This document shows, piece by piece, positions 34,868-43,456 of a DNA stretch of 64,000 nt. Under the pieces are notes generated by a model, which worked only from the letters and a program-made list of their open reading frames with translations, made no database searches and had not been told where the DNA came from. The translations under genes and the position numbers were made by a program. Each line of letters opens with the position of its first letter. Positions within the stretch are counted from its first letter, which is position 1. This DNA comes from Mycobacterium sp. DL592. Lineage in GTDB: Bacteria; Actinomycetota; Actinomycetes; Mycobacteriales; Mycobacteriaceae. The stretch spans positions 4,968,527 to 5,032,526 of the forward strand of contig NZ_CP050192.1 in assembly GCF_011694515.1 (NCBI RefSeq), read 5' to 3'.

Positions 34868-35590
34868 CTACTCGCCCGGCCGCACGCCCAGATGCACGGT
34901 GGCGAACCCGGTGCTCAGCGACACATACCGGGCATTGACGAAGCCCGATTCCTGCATCAGGTCGCGCAATCCGTCACGGGAGAGCCAGGTGCGGATCGAG
35001 TCGGCGGTGTAGTGGTGGGCGTCGCGATGCCACGCCACGGCCCAGCCCACCCGCGGCATCAGGGTGAAGTAGAAGAAGTCGTGGATGCTTTTGAGCACCT
35101 TCGAGGTCGGCGTGCTGAAGTCGAGTACCACCAACCGCCCACCGGGCCGCAGGACGCGGTGGAACTCGCGCAGCGCCTGGCCGCGGTCGGCGACGTTGCG
35201 CAGCCCGAACCCGATCGTGACGATGTCGAACGACGTATCCGGGAATTTCAGGTCCATGGCGTCGCCCTCTTGGAAGTCGATGACCGCGGGCGTCCGCTTC
35301 CGGGCCACGTCCAACATCGGAGTGCACGAGTCGACGCCGATGACCTCACCCGTCGGCCCGACCACCGCCGCTTCCAGGAACGCCAGGTCACCGGTCCCGG
35401 TTGCAACGTCGAGCACCCGTTCGCCCGGGCGCAGCGCGCACAGGTCCATGGTCCGCCGCTTCCACAGTCGGTGCAGCCCGAACGTCCAGAAGTCGGTCAT
35501 CAGGTCGTAGCGTTTCGCCAGAGCCGAGAACAGATCCTTGACGTAGCCGCTCTTGGCCTCGTCGGACTTATCCCATTGCCGTGTTTCCAT
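34868..35590 (-). CDS. UbiE/COQ5-type SAM methyltransferase
   Basis: 240 aa. The SAM motif LDVATGTGDLAF is near residue 60. The UbiE signatures are FGLHRLWKRR, IGFGLRNVADRGQALREFHR and LRPGGRLVVLDFSTPTSKVL. Chemistry should be C-methylation of a prenylated quinone or similar ring. It differs clearly from M. tuberculosis MenG (Rv0558) as I remember it, so it may be a second methyltransferase rather than the housekeeping menaquinone enzyme. The ATG at 35590 has AAGGAG six bases upstream; the 30-residue upstream extension is therefore rejected. Confidence 0.85.
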   Translation of the reverse strand: METRQWDKSDEAKSGYVKDLFSALAKRYDLMTDFWTFGLHRLWKRRTMDLCALRPGERVLDVATGTGDLAFLEAAVVGPTGEVIGVDSCTPMLDVARKRTPAVIDFQEGDAMDLKFPDTSFDIVTIGFGLRNVADRGQALREFHRVLRPGGRLVVLDFSTPTSKVLKSIHDFFYFTLMPRVGWAVAWHRDAHHYTADSIRTWLSRDGLRDLMQESGFVNARYVSLSTGFATVHLGVRPGE

Positions 35591-35711
35591 CGACCGCTCC
35601 TTCGAACACCCCGGGTGTGACGACCCCCGAATGAACAGGGCCGTCGAATACACCACGAGCGAGCCTAGCGAAAGGTTCACACCCCCACCGGCGAATGTGC
35701 GCGACCCCGGG

Positions 35712-37223
35712 CTAACTGCCGTACAAGCCCAGCGCCCGAGCCGTGTCGGTGGCGATCTCGCCGCTCAGCGTCACCACCGGTGGACCGCCGCGCTGGTGGA
35801 TGACGTTCGCCAGGACGATCACGTAGGTATCCGAGCCCGGGTCGATCCACAGTGTGGTTCCGGTGAACCCGCCCTGGCCGAAGCTGCCGATGGGAAAGAT
35901 CATCCCGCGCGGCCTGGACAGCGCGGTGTCGATATCCCAGCCGAGGCCGCGCAGGTTCTGCCCTGCGATAGCCGGATAGTGTTCGGCGAGAAGGGGATTG
36001 GATCGGGTGTTCGCGAGGTCCTGCCGGGCCGCTGCGTTGGCCGCGTCGAGCTGGCCGTCGGTGTGGCCGGGCTGCTGCGGCGTCGTCATCAACTCCGCAG
36101 TCTGCTGTGTCAGCGGAAACCTGCTCGGCCGGCCGGCGAGACGATCGAGCAGGGCCTGGGCATAGAGGCCGAGATCCCGGACCGTCGAGAACACACCGGC
36201 GCTACCGGCCACCCCACCCATGCGGCGCGCGGTCGGGTCGTGCACGGTGCCGCGGAGCAGCCGGTCGAAGTCGGGGTTGATGCCCGGGGTGTCCTCGTCG
36301 TGGGCAGTCGGTGCGATGCGGCTCAGGAGATCTGTGTTCCAGCTACCTTCAGGACAGTCCGCGACACGAGGTGCGGTCGGATCGAAAGCGATTGCCGTAC
36401 CGACGATCCGGTGCTGACCGCAAGCTTTGTCCGCTGGAAGATACCGGGTGTCGCGCATGTCGAGCGGCTCGAACACATTGCGCGCGACGTAGACGTCTTC
36501 AGGTTCGCCGGTGACCTTCTCGACAAGTGCGCCCAGGATGATGAAACCGATGTCGGAGTAGTGGAACAGCGCGCCGGGCTGGAAGGCCAGTGGCGTGGCG
36601 AGCGCACGGCGGATGCCTTCCTGCTTGTCGGCGGGGTCCAGTCCCCACGGACCTCCCATGCTCAGATCGCCCGCCAGACCGGAGGTGTGGGTGAGCAACA
36701 TCCGTAGCGTCACCCGAGCCCGGCGGGGGTCATTGGCCGGGTTGAACTCGGGTAGGTAGGTCTGCACCGCTTCATCGATGCGAACGGCGCCCCGTTCGTA
36801 GAGCTGAAGGACCGCTGTCGCGGTGGCGAGGCTCTTCGTTATGGACGCGAGGTCGAAGACGGTGTCCTCGGTCATCGGCTCAGCCGGTGCCGGCGTCCCG
36901 TCCAGCCCCGGCTCGCCGGGCAGCTTGCGCACGCCGAACGCCTGGCGGAACACCACATTGCCGCCGTGCCCGACCTGGACGACAGCGCCGGGCATGCGGG
37001 GCGCGGCAATCGCATCGGTGACCAGGCGGGCGACGGCGGTGAAATCACCCGCGGGCACGACGGGCAAGGGCGGCGCGGGGGTGGTGGCCGGCGCGGACCT
37101 CGTCGTCTCGGTGGCAGTCGTGGTGGGCGCCGAGTGTCCTCCACACGACGGGATGGCGGCGACGGCCAGCACCACCAGTCCCACCGCGACGCGGCGAGCG
37201 ACCCGCGAGCCTGACGCCATCAT
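35712..37223 (-). CDS. Exported beta-lactamase-fold serine hydrolase (lipoprotein)
   Basis: 503 aa. A basic hydrophobic N-terminus ends in AIPSC, a lipobox-like site with Cys at 27, followed by a Thr/Pro-rich linker (30-55). The class C beta-lactamase/DD-peptidase domain has SITK with nucleophile Ser at 127, LLTHTSGL near 187, and YSDIG where YxN is usual. The Asn-to-Asp change suggests an esterase or altered peptidase rather than an antibiotic-hydrolysing enzyme. Near the C-terminus, FGQGGFTGT stands where these enzymes have HTGFTGT, so the canonical KTG/HxG box is also altered. It acts outside the cytoplasmic membrane. Confidence 0.87.
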   Translation of the reverse strand: MMASGSRVARRVAVGLVVLAVAAIPSCGGHSAPTTTATETTRSAPATTPAPPLPVVPAGDFTAVARLVTDAIAAPRMPGAVVQVGHGGNVVFRQAFGVRKLPGEPGLDGTPAPAEPMTEDTVFDLASITKSLATATAVLQLYERGAVRIDEAVQTYLPEFNPANDPRRARVTLRMLLTHTSGLAGDLSMGGPWGLDPADKQEGIRRALATPLAFQPGALFHYSDIGFIILGALVEKVTGEPEDVYVARNVFEPLDMRDTRYLPADKACGQHRIVGTAIAFDPTAPRVADCPEGSWNTDLLSRIAPTAHDEDTPGINPDFDRLLRGTVHDPTARRMGGVAGSAGVFSTVRDLGLYAQALLDRLAGRPSRFPLTQQTAELMTTPQQPGHTDGQLDAANAAARQDLANTRSNPLLAEHYPAIAGQNLRGLGWDIDTALSRPRGMIFPIGSFGQGGFTGTTLWIDPGSDTYVIVLANVIHQRGGPPVVTLSGEIATDTARALGLYGS

Positions 37224-37233
37224 TCGACGGTAG

Positions 37234-37782
37234 CTACCGCCGCGGCACGTACCGCAGCGCCACTGCGCCTGACGCGTACTCCAGCCGGTCGACGAGCTCT
37301 AAGTCGACGTACTTCGACAAACCCGCGAACAGCGTCGGGCCGTGACCGGCCAGCCGCGGATGCACTACGAACTCGTATTGGTCGATCAGCCCCAACTCGA
37401 CCAGTGCTTGCGGAAGCTGCACGCCGCCGGTCAGCAGTCCGTTACCCGGCTCCTGCTTGAGTCGCCGGACGGCCTCACCCAGGTCGCCGCGCACCAGTTC
37501 GGCGTTCCAATCCACCCGATCGAGCGTCGACGACACGACGTACTTCTTCGCCGCGTGGATCGTCCGGGCGAACGGCTGCGTCCAGGCGGGCATCGACTGG
37601 GCAGACGCCGGTAGCCGCCACGCGGTCTCCATCATGTCGTAGGTCACCCGGCCGAACAGCAGGGCGTCGGCCCACTGCAGGTTCTCGATCGCGCGATGAT
37701 GCAACTCCTCGTCCGGCATCCCCGCACGATGGTCACAGCACCCGTCCAGGGTGATGTTGATGGAATATCGGAGCGGACGCAT
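37234..37782 (-). CDS. DHFR/RibD C-terminal-like reductase
   Basis: 182-aa RibD_C/dihydrofolate-reductase-fold protein. INITLDGCCDHR at the N-terminus, ADALLFGRVTYDMMETAW (about 38-55), KKYVVSST and LLTGGVQLPQALVELGLIDQ (about 115-135) are the family landmarks for NADPH binding. It lacks the Asp/Glu-containing substrate loop of true folate reductases, so it is a general reductase of unknown substrate. It follows the serine hydrolase on the same strand with a 10-base gap between the hydrolase start and its own stop, so it is upstream in a possible two-gene operon. Confidence 0.83.
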   Translation of the reverse strand: MRPLRYSINITLDGCCDHRAGMPDEELHHRAIENLQWADALLFGRVTYDMMETAWRLPASAQSMPAWTQPFARTIHAAKKYVVSSTLDRVDWNAELVRGDLGEAVRRLKQEPGNGLLTGGVQLPQALVELGLIDQYEFVVHPRLAGHGPTLFAGLSKYVDLELVDRLEYASGAVALRYVPRR

Positions 37783-37885
37783 CAGGCAGCCCTCCTGCTG
37801 GTCGATGGTCGGTGTTGACAGATAGACCTCATACCCACGGCGAAGTCATCGACCCATCGTTTGTAACGCGCGTCAATAAGCAAGC

Positions 37886-37891
37886 GATAAT
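37886..37891 (+). promoter_or_regulatory. -10 element of a leaderless promoter before the secreted 4-Cys protein
   Basis: GATAAT ends six bases before the ATG at 37898, with no Shine-Dalgarno sequence. A weak -35 candidate lies near 37863. Confidence 0.45.
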
Positions 37892-37897
37892 CGTGGC

Positions 37898-38233
37898 ATG
37901 TCCAAGAAAACAGCAGCGATCCTGTTGAGCGTGGCTGCCCTGTCGGCAGTCCCCGCAGCGATCGCCCCCATTGCCCAGGCCGACGTATGCGGCGGGGTCA
38001 GTGGTCGGCACGTGGCCGTGGGTGGTTGCACCCCGGGTATCGCCGGTGACGCCGTCGACGCGGCGGTGGGTGTCGGAGTGGCTGATGCAGTCGCCGGCGA
38101 CTGGGTCCGCTACGGCTTCCCGGAGACCTACGCGTACTCGCTGGTTCCGGCGTTCCCCGGTGAGGCGCCCTGTATCTCGCCGACTGGCCTGCCGTATTAC
38201 ACCCCTGGCGCGGAGCCCTGCTACGCCCCATAG
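37898..38233 (+). CDS. Small secreted four-cysteine protein
   Basis: 111 aa. A signal peptide (KKTAAILLSVAALSAVPAAI, cleavage after AQA near residue 28) leaves a mature domain of about 83 residues with exactly four cysteines (31, 44, 92, 108), which would pair as two disulfides after export. Aromatic and proline residues cluster near the C-terminus (PYYTPGAEPCYAP). I recognise no family; similar small secreted proteins are common in mycobacteria. It is transcribed alone from a leaderless-type promoter. Its stop overlaps the 3' end of the homocysteine methyltransferase gene (convergent). Confidence 0.72.
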   Translation: MSKKTAAILLSVAALSAVPAAIAPIAQADVCGGVSGRHVAVGGCTPGIAGDAVDAAVGVGVADAVAGDWVRYGFPETYAYSLVPAFPGEAPCISPTGLPYYTPGAEPCYAP

Positions 38234-39123
38234 CAGGTAATCGCCGCCATCGCGGCGATGGCGTCCGGCCGCACCCGGCAGCAGCCGCCGACGATCCGGG
38301 CTCCGGCGTCGACCCAATCGGTAGCTAGGTCGGTGTCCATCCCCGGGGTTCCGACCCACACGCGGTTCGGGCCGTCCCACACTTCCCCGCTGTTGGGGTA
38401 GACGATCACCGGCTTCCCGGTGACCCGGCGTGCGGTGGCGACGGCGCCCAGAACGTCGCCGGGCGCGCAGCAGTTGACGCCGACGGCGACGATCTCCGGC
38501 GCGTCGGCAGCGACGGCGAACGCCTCTTCCAGAGGTTGCCCGGCCCGGGTCCGGTCGCCGGCGATGGTGTAACTCAGCCAGGCCGGAATCCCGAACTCAC
38601 CGACCAGCCCGACGAGGGCCTCGGCCTCGTCGCTGTCCGGGATCGTCTCGAGCGCTAGGACGTCAGGATCGGCGCTGGCCAGCACTTCCAGCCGCGGCAG
38701 GTGCCAGGCCGCCAACTCCGCAACGCTGAGGCCGTAGCGGCCGATGTACTCCTCGCCGTTGGCGAGCATCGCCCCGTAGGGCCCGACGGAGGCCGCCACC
38801 CAGGCGGGCTTGACCGCCGAGTCCCGGGCGGACTGGGCCAGCTCGATACTGCGGCGCATCAGCCGCTCGGCGTCGGCCCGGTCGATGCCCCGGCGGGCGA
38901 AGCCTTCGAACGAAGCCTGGTAGCTGGCGGTGGTCGCGAATTGCGCCCCGGCACTGAAGAACGCCTCGTGAACCGCGATGATCTCGTCGGGTGCTTCGGC
39001 GAGCAGACGCGCCGACCACAGGTCGTCGGACAGGTCATTGCCGCGAGCTTCTAGTTCGGTCGCCAGGCCGCCGTCGCCGATCAGCACGCTGTCGGTGGGC
39101 ACCGCGAAACCTGAAGTAGTCAC
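38221..39123 (-). CDS. mmuM: Homocysteine S-methyltransferase
   Basis: 300-aa zinc-dependent TIM-barrel enzyme that methylates homocysteine from S-methylmethionine or SAM. DGGLATELEARG is at the N-terminus. The zinc ligands are Cys in GVNCCAPG (about 220) and the pair in GGCCR (about 285). ALETIPD and YPNSGEVWDG are family blocks. GTGs at 39123 and 39129 are equally possible; neither has a strong ribosome-binding site. It is divergent from a universal stress protein gene with only 44 bases between starts. The upstream 67 codons of open frame are antisense to that gene and are excluded. Confidence 0.9.
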   Translation of the reverse strand: MTTSGFAVPTDSVLIGDGGLATELEARGNDLSDDLWSARLLAEAPDEIIAVHEAFFSAGAQFATTASYQASFEGFARRGIDRADAERLMRRSIELAQSARDSAVKPAWVAASVGPYGAMLANGEEYIGRYGLSVAELAAWHLPRLEVLASADPDVLALETIPDSDEAEALVGLVGEFGIPAWLSYTIAGDRTRAGQPLEEAFAVAADAPEIVAVGVNCCAPGDVLGAVATARRVTGKPVIVYPNSGEVWDGPNRVWVGTPGMDTDLATDWVDAGARIVGGCCRVRPDAIAAMAAITCYGA

Positions 39124-39155
39124 CGCCACACTGTAAGGGCGGTGGGGGACCCCCA

Positions 39156-39161
39156 TAGGCT
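39156..39161 (+). promoter_or_regulatory. -10 element before the universal stress protein gene; adjacent 11-bp palindrome
   Basis: TAGGCT ends six bases before the ATG at 39168 (leaderless type). Immediately upstream, GGGGGACCCCC (39144-39154) is a perfect palindrome in the 44-base gap between the divergent mmuM and usp starts and could be a shared operator. Confidence 0.4.
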
Positions 39162-39167
39162 CCATGG

Positions 39168-40049
39168 ATGACCGCCGCAGCCAGCACTCAGTCCGTTGTC
39201 GTGGGTATCGACGGATCGGACAGCGCCCTGGGCGCGGCCCGGTGGGTTGCGCAGTACGCCGCTGACCATGCGCTCCCTTTGACGCTGCTGCATGCGATTC
39301 CGCGGCTGGACTTTCACTTCGCAACCCAGGACGCGTCTACCGACGATGCGGGCGGCGCGTACGCGGACCGGGTGCTGGCCGCGGCGCAGAGTGCCGTACG
39401 CGCGACGCACCCGGACCTGCCGATTCACACCGCGAAGGTCAAGGGCGCGGTGGCGACGACGTTGGCGGAGGCGTCGGCGTCGGCGCGGCTGCTGGTGGTG
39501 GGCACCGGTGCTGCCGAGCATCGGGTGCTGGGCGGGCATGTGGTCCGGGTGACCCACCGGGCGCAGTGTCCCGTCGTGGTGTGGCGAGCGCCGGTGGCCA
39601 AGCGGACCGGCAAGCCGCTGCCCGTCGTCGTCGGCGTCGACGAATCCGAGGCGTCCAGTCGCGCACTCGCGGAAGCCTTCGACGTCGCACGCGCCTTGCA
39701 TGCTCAGCTGACGGTCGTGCACATGTGGGAGATCGACGCAGCAGTCGGAATGGGTGACCTCGGCGGCCAGGGCAACATGGACTGGCAATTGCTCGACCTG
39801 TTGCAGACGCAACAGCGCCAGCGGATGGACGAGTTGGTCGAACCGTTCGCGCGGAAGTATCCGAATGCCCACGTCACCAAGGTTTTTCAGGATATCGGTC
39901 CGGCGAAAGGCCTGACCGATCTCTCGCGCGAGGCGCAGCTGGTGGTCGTCGGCAGCCATGGCCGCGGTCGGCTCGCTGACTCGATCCTCGGCTCGGTTAG
40001 CCAGAACCTGATCCATCACGCCGAGTGCCCGGTACTCGTGGTCCGGTGA
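39168..40049 (+). CDS. Universal stress protein, tandem UspA domains (1)
   Basis: 293 aa in two UspA repeats. The first starts VVGIDGSDSALGAARWVAQY and ends near LLVVGTGAAEHRVLGGHV. The second starts VVGVDESEASSRALAEAFDV and ends with VVGSHGRGRLADSILGSVSQ. The G-x2-G-x9-G(S) ATP-binding signature is well kept in the second domain and looser in the first. This is the tandem layout of mycobacterial stress and hypoxia proteins. I found no full DosR box upstream. Its stop is 113 bases before a coiled-coil envelope protein gene on the same strand. Confidence 0.93.
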   Translation: MTAAASTQSVVVGIDGSDSALGAARWVAQYAADHALPLTLLHAIPRLDFHFATQDASTDDAGGAYADRVLAAAQSAVRATHPDLPIHTAKVKGAVATTLAEASASARLLVVGTGAAEHRVLGGHVVRVTHRAQCPVVVWRAPVAKRTGKPLPVVVGVDESEASSRALAEAFDVARALHAQLTVVHMWEIDAAVGMGDLGGQGNMDWQLLDLLQTQQRQRMDELVEPFARKYPNAHVTKVFQDIGPAKGLTDLSREAQLVVVGSHGRGRLADSILGSVSQNLIHHAECPVLVVR

Positions 40050-40162
40050 TCGCCCGCGGTTGGACAACGTCCATAGGGTTTCGTAACCTTTCCGAGACCT
40101 AAGCCACATGAGCCGGCAGTTCGACGTAGACAACGTCGACGGCAGTCAGAGGATGCACAGTC

Positions 40163-41074
40163 GTGGAGTTTCACCCGCGTTCAGCCGCGATCGCGATTCT
40201 TGCGGCGCTCAGCGTGGTGTCGGCAGGATCGGCGTACGCCGAACCGGCGGCTGATGAACTGGCCAAGCTCAACGAGCTGACCAAACAGGCCCAGCAGCTG
40301 ATCGAGAACGTCCAGTCCGCCCAGCAGGACCTGGACCGCAAACTGCAACTGCAAACCGAGGCCGAGAGGCGGCACGCCGAGGATCTGGCTGCGCTCGACG
40401 CCACCAAAGCGCAGGTCGCCAGCTACCAGGGGTACGTCGACAAGGCCGCGGCCGCGATCTACGTGGGCGGGCGCACCGACAGTGTGAGCGCTTTCTTCGC
40501 CGCAGCCTCGCCCCAGACACTGATCGACCAGCTCGCCTTCCAGAAGGCGATGACCGACGAGATGTCCGGACAGCTGCGCGGCTTCCGGGAGGCCAACCGC
40601 CAGGCTGAGACGATCACCGCGGCTTCGGCTGAATCCGCGGCTCAGGCTAAGGCGGCTGCTGCTGCCGCCGCCGCCCTGCGGACCGAGCTGGAGAACAAGC
40701 AGTCAGAGCTGGACACCCAGTTGAGGTTGGTCCGGGCGACCTACTACGCGCTGCCCGAGGCGCAGCAGGCCTTGCTGGGTCCCGGCGGCGCGATTCCGAC
40801 CGTCGGGATGAACGGCCTGGTTCCCAACGCCCGCACTCTGGCGGCGTACATCATCTCCACGTTCCCGGGTGTGCAGTCCATCGGCGGTGTGCGTGCGGAT
40901 CCGCTGCCGGATCACCCGAGCGGCCACGCCATCGACATCATGATTGGCTCGGACATGGCACTCGGCGATGCCATCAACGCCGACGTGCAAAGTCAGGCCG
41001 AACGCTTCGGGGTGTCCTACACGATGTGGCGAGTGGCCAACCACTTCAACCACGTTCACGTCACGGTTCGCTGA
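40163..41074 (+). CDS. Secreted coiled-coil protein with M15-like C-terminal domain (RipC/ARB-07466-like)
   Basis: 303 aa. A signal peptide (IAILAALSVVSAGSAYA, cleaved near 26) is followed by two coiled-coil blocks (about 30-95 and 125-190, the latter Ala-rich) like those of RipC-type division hydrolases. The C-terminal ~85 residues are not NlpC/P60: PLPDHPSGHAIDIMIG and HFNHVHVTVR give an H-x6-D plus HVH arrangement typical of the zinc-dependent D-Ala-D-Ala peptidase-like family. It is therefore a candidate envelope peptidoglycan hydrolase or its regulator, using its coiled coil as an autoinhibitory or partner-binding arm. Confidence 0.87.
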   Translation: MEFHPRSAAIAILAALSVVSAGSAYAEPAADELAKLNELTKQAQQLIENVQSAQQDLDRKLQLQTEAERRHAEDLAALDATKAQVASYQGYVDKAAAAIYVGGRTDSVSAFFAAASPQTLIDQLAFQKAMTDEMSGQLRGFREANRQAETITAASAESAAQAKAAAAAAAALRTELENKQSELDTQLRLVRATYYALPEAQQALLGPGGAIPTVGMNGLVPNARTLAAYIISTFPGVQSIGGVRADPLPDHPSGHAIDIMIGSDMALGDAINADVQSQAERFGVSYTMWRVANHFNHVHVTVR

Positions 41075-41123
41075 GGGGCCGTCGGCGAAGACCCTTGCGG
41101 CCCTTTGCTTCCTGATCCGAATC

Positions 41124-43316
41124 TCAGCCGAGGTAGGAGATGGTCGGGAACGAGTAGCTCAGGGCACCGCTGGCCAGGTATCCCTGCGTCACCGGCAGGG
41201 GATCGGTCTGCGGCATGACCTCGCGGCTGGTCGCGCCAGGGATGTACGGGTTGAGATTGCGCATCCGAAGAACGTTGCCCCACAGGTAGTTTTGGATGCT
41301 GGTGTACTTCTGGTCGGTGGTCTGACCGTCAAGCCCCAAGTATGTGGTGAAGACGTCGAGAACCTGATCCGTCCAAGGCACCGTGGGGTTCGGGTCGTCC
41401 GGATGCGCGCCGGCCGCGGTCTCGATGTAGCCGCGGACCGCAGTGTCGAACGTCTGCTCATCGGTGGTGTAGAGGTTGATACCTCCGCCAGGGGACACGG
41501 CGAGGAAGCCCTTGGTGGCCGCGACGCCGATCTGCGCCTCCTTGAGGCCGTCCTGCGGGGTGGGTACGTAGCCGAGATCGAGTGCGGTCACCTGGGTGTA
41601 GGGATTGATCAGCACGATGGCCGACCACCGGTGATGCCCGTCGATGATGTAGGCGCCGTTGTCGGCGGTCACGATCGGATTGCCGAATGGCTGGATGACA
41701 CCGCCGGTGAAATACGTGGTCAGTGAAGCCGGGTCCTGAAGCGGAAATTTCAGCGACTTCTTCAGGTCGATCTCGTTCTGAGTGGGGATCAAGTCGGCGA
41801 CCTGCACTGTGATCGACTTGAGGCTCAGGCTGCTGTTGGGCAGGCCCCGATCGGCCCCGCCCGTGGTCAGCAGGGAGTAGAGCGCCGGGTTCTTGCAATT
41901 GGCGCTCGAGGTGTCGCTGCAGTCGCCCACCAGGGTGCCGTAGAGCTTGACGAAGCCTCCGGGGGTTTCGGTGTAGGCGGCCAGCAGAAGCTGCTGCAAC
42001 TGTGCGGCGGCCGCCATGTCCGGCAGTACCACCTTGCCGCCCTCGATGTTCCCGATGTTGCCCGACGTCGCAAGCAGGCTGGTCGCGATTCCCGCCAATC
42101 CGCCGTTCCAGAACCAGTTTTGGACGTACTTGGTGATTTCCTGCTGGGTGGCGGTTTGCCCGAGGACCGAGTAGATCTCCTGGACCTTGACCTGGCGGTA
42201 GGCGTCGGAGGTCACGAACTGCAGCGCGGCCAAGCCGGTAGGCAATCCGGCCTGAAGCTCCTGCACGTACGCCGAGAGCGCTGTCGGGTCGGCAGCTTGG
42301 CCGAGAAGCGTGCGGTAGAGCAGGTTCACGTAGCTCGTGGCCGTCGGCACGGGTCCCAGCGGTCCGCCGTTGCTGGCGCTGGCCTCGTAGAACGCCTTGC
42401 TGCCGGCGATCGTCGCAGCGAACACCGACTCGGACATCCCCCACATCAACCGCGTTGTGTCCCAGGCGAGTTCCTGCTGGGTGGCGGGGCGCCCGAGCAG
42501 TTCGAGGTAGAAATTGTTCACCTCGGTCTGGCGGAATGCGGTGGAGCTGTACAGCCCGGCAACCACTCCGTTGACACCGGTCAGGTTGAACACGTCGAGG
42601 TAGTTCTGCAGCTCGGTGGCGGTCGGGTTCGTGCGCAGCACCTGGTTGAACAGTCCGGTCACCACTGCGGTCGGGTTCGTCACCGCGGCAGGTCCGGTCC
42701 CGCTGAACAGGTCCTCCAACGTGAGGTTGAGCAGGATCGGGAATGCTCCGAGGCTGGGCGCGGAGGTGGCCGGCGCGCCTGGCAGACCGAGGAAGGCCGA
42801 CAACTGTCCCAGCGGGTTCGCCTGCAGGGCTGCTGTGGTGGTGGTGACGCTGGCCGTTGCCACCGCAGAATCCGGTGTACCGGTCGCCTGGACAGCCGCG
42901 GATGAGTCGACACGGGCCGTGCGCCCGTGAGAGGTGGCTGTGGTTACCGCAGACGGCGTGGTGGCTGCACTTCCACTGTCTGCCAGCAGTGTTGCGAGAC
43001 GCGAGCTGGTACTCGCCGCAGCTGGAGAGACTCCCACGCCGGTCGAGTCCGACCTACCAGTGCGGCCCGCGGCCGAGGGGTGATGGGCCGCCGCCTGCGA
43101 TGACGTCGTGGTGTGCGCATCTCTGGCCGACGACGCCGATGAGCCCGCTCCGTCGTCCGCGAGTGCGGTGGGGGCAGCTGCCAACGCGATCCCCATACCG
43201 GCTGCCGCCGTGCCGACCTGAAGCCAACGCACTACCGGCAGAGTGCGACGCCGACTGTGGCCCAGTGCAGAGTGACGAGACGGTGAAGTGCTGGTAGCCA
43301 AGACAATTCCCCCCAT
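41124..43316 (-). CDS. Large exported DUF4214-repeat protein with a ParB/Srx-like C-terminal domain
   Basis: About 730 aa. A long N-terminal export signal (HSRRRTLPVVRWLQVGTAAA then GIALAAAPTALA, cleavage near residue 53) precedes a Ser/Thr/Ala-rich low-complexity region (55-165). DUF4214-like helical repeats span about 205-430 (TNPTATELQNYLDVFN, LLGRPATQQELAWDTTRLMW, LLGQAADPTALSAYVQEL, VLGQTATQQEITKYVQNWFW). The C-terminal third contains VQVADLIPTQNEID, NPIVTADNGAYIIDGHHRWSA and VTALDLGY, the layout of ParB/sulfiredoxin-fold domains (DGHHR). Such a domain outside the cell is odd. The start is uncertain; ATG 43316 or TTG 43301. Confidence 0.8.
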   Translation of the reverse strand: MGGIVLATSTSPSRHSALGHSRRRTLPVVRWLQVGTAAAGMGIALAAAPTALADDGAGSSASSARDAHTTTSSQAAAHHPSAAGRTGRSDSTGVGVSPAAASTSSRLATLLADSGSAATTPSAVTTATSHGRTARVDSSAAVQATGTPDSAVATASVTTTTAALQANPLGQLSAFLGLPGAPATSAPSLGAFPILLNLTLEDLFSGTGPAAVTNPTAVVTGLFNQVLRTNPTATELQNYLDVFNLTGVNGVVAGLYSSTAFRQTEVNNFYLELLGRPATQQELAWDTTRLMWGMSESVFAATIAGSKAFYEASASNGGPLGPVPTATSYVNLLYRTLLGQAADPTALSAYVQELQAGLPTGLAALQFVTSDAYRQVKVQEIYSVLGQTATQQEITKYVQNWFWNGGLAGIATSLLATSGNIGNIEGGKVVLPDMAAAAQLQQLLLAAYTETPGGFVKLYGTLVGDCSDTSSANCKNPALYSLLTTGGADRGLPNSSLSLKSITVQVADLIPTQNEIDLKKSLKFPLQDPASLTTYFTGGVIQPFGNPIVTADNGAYIIDGHHRWSAIVLINPYTQVTALDLGYVPTPQDGLKEAQIGVAATKGFLAVSPGGGINLYTTDEQTFDTAVRGYIETAAGAHPDDPNPTVPWTDQVLDVFTTYLGLDGQTTDQKYTSIQNYLWGNVLRMRNLNPYIPGATSREVMPQTDPLPVTQGYLASGALSYSFPTISYLG

Positions 43317-43456
43317 TGTTAGGGCGCCGTGTACCGGTCGCCACCCCAAACGCTCGAGCATTCAGAAGGCAAAATCCGAACACCGCGGATAAATTAACGC
43401 TCGGGAAGATTCGGCGCAATGGTTTCGGCCAGGTTTGGCCAAAGAAGCGTTAAGGG

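Noticed and set aside
34826..35620. 264-codon plus-strand frame over the UbiE-like gene
   Set aside because: Antisense shadow; the minus-strand gene has a good Shine-Dalgarno sequence and clear SAM motifs.
35712..37223. True beta-lactamase conferring resistance
   Set aside because: YxN is YSD, the KTG box is altered and the architecture matches esterase/DD-peptidase relatives.
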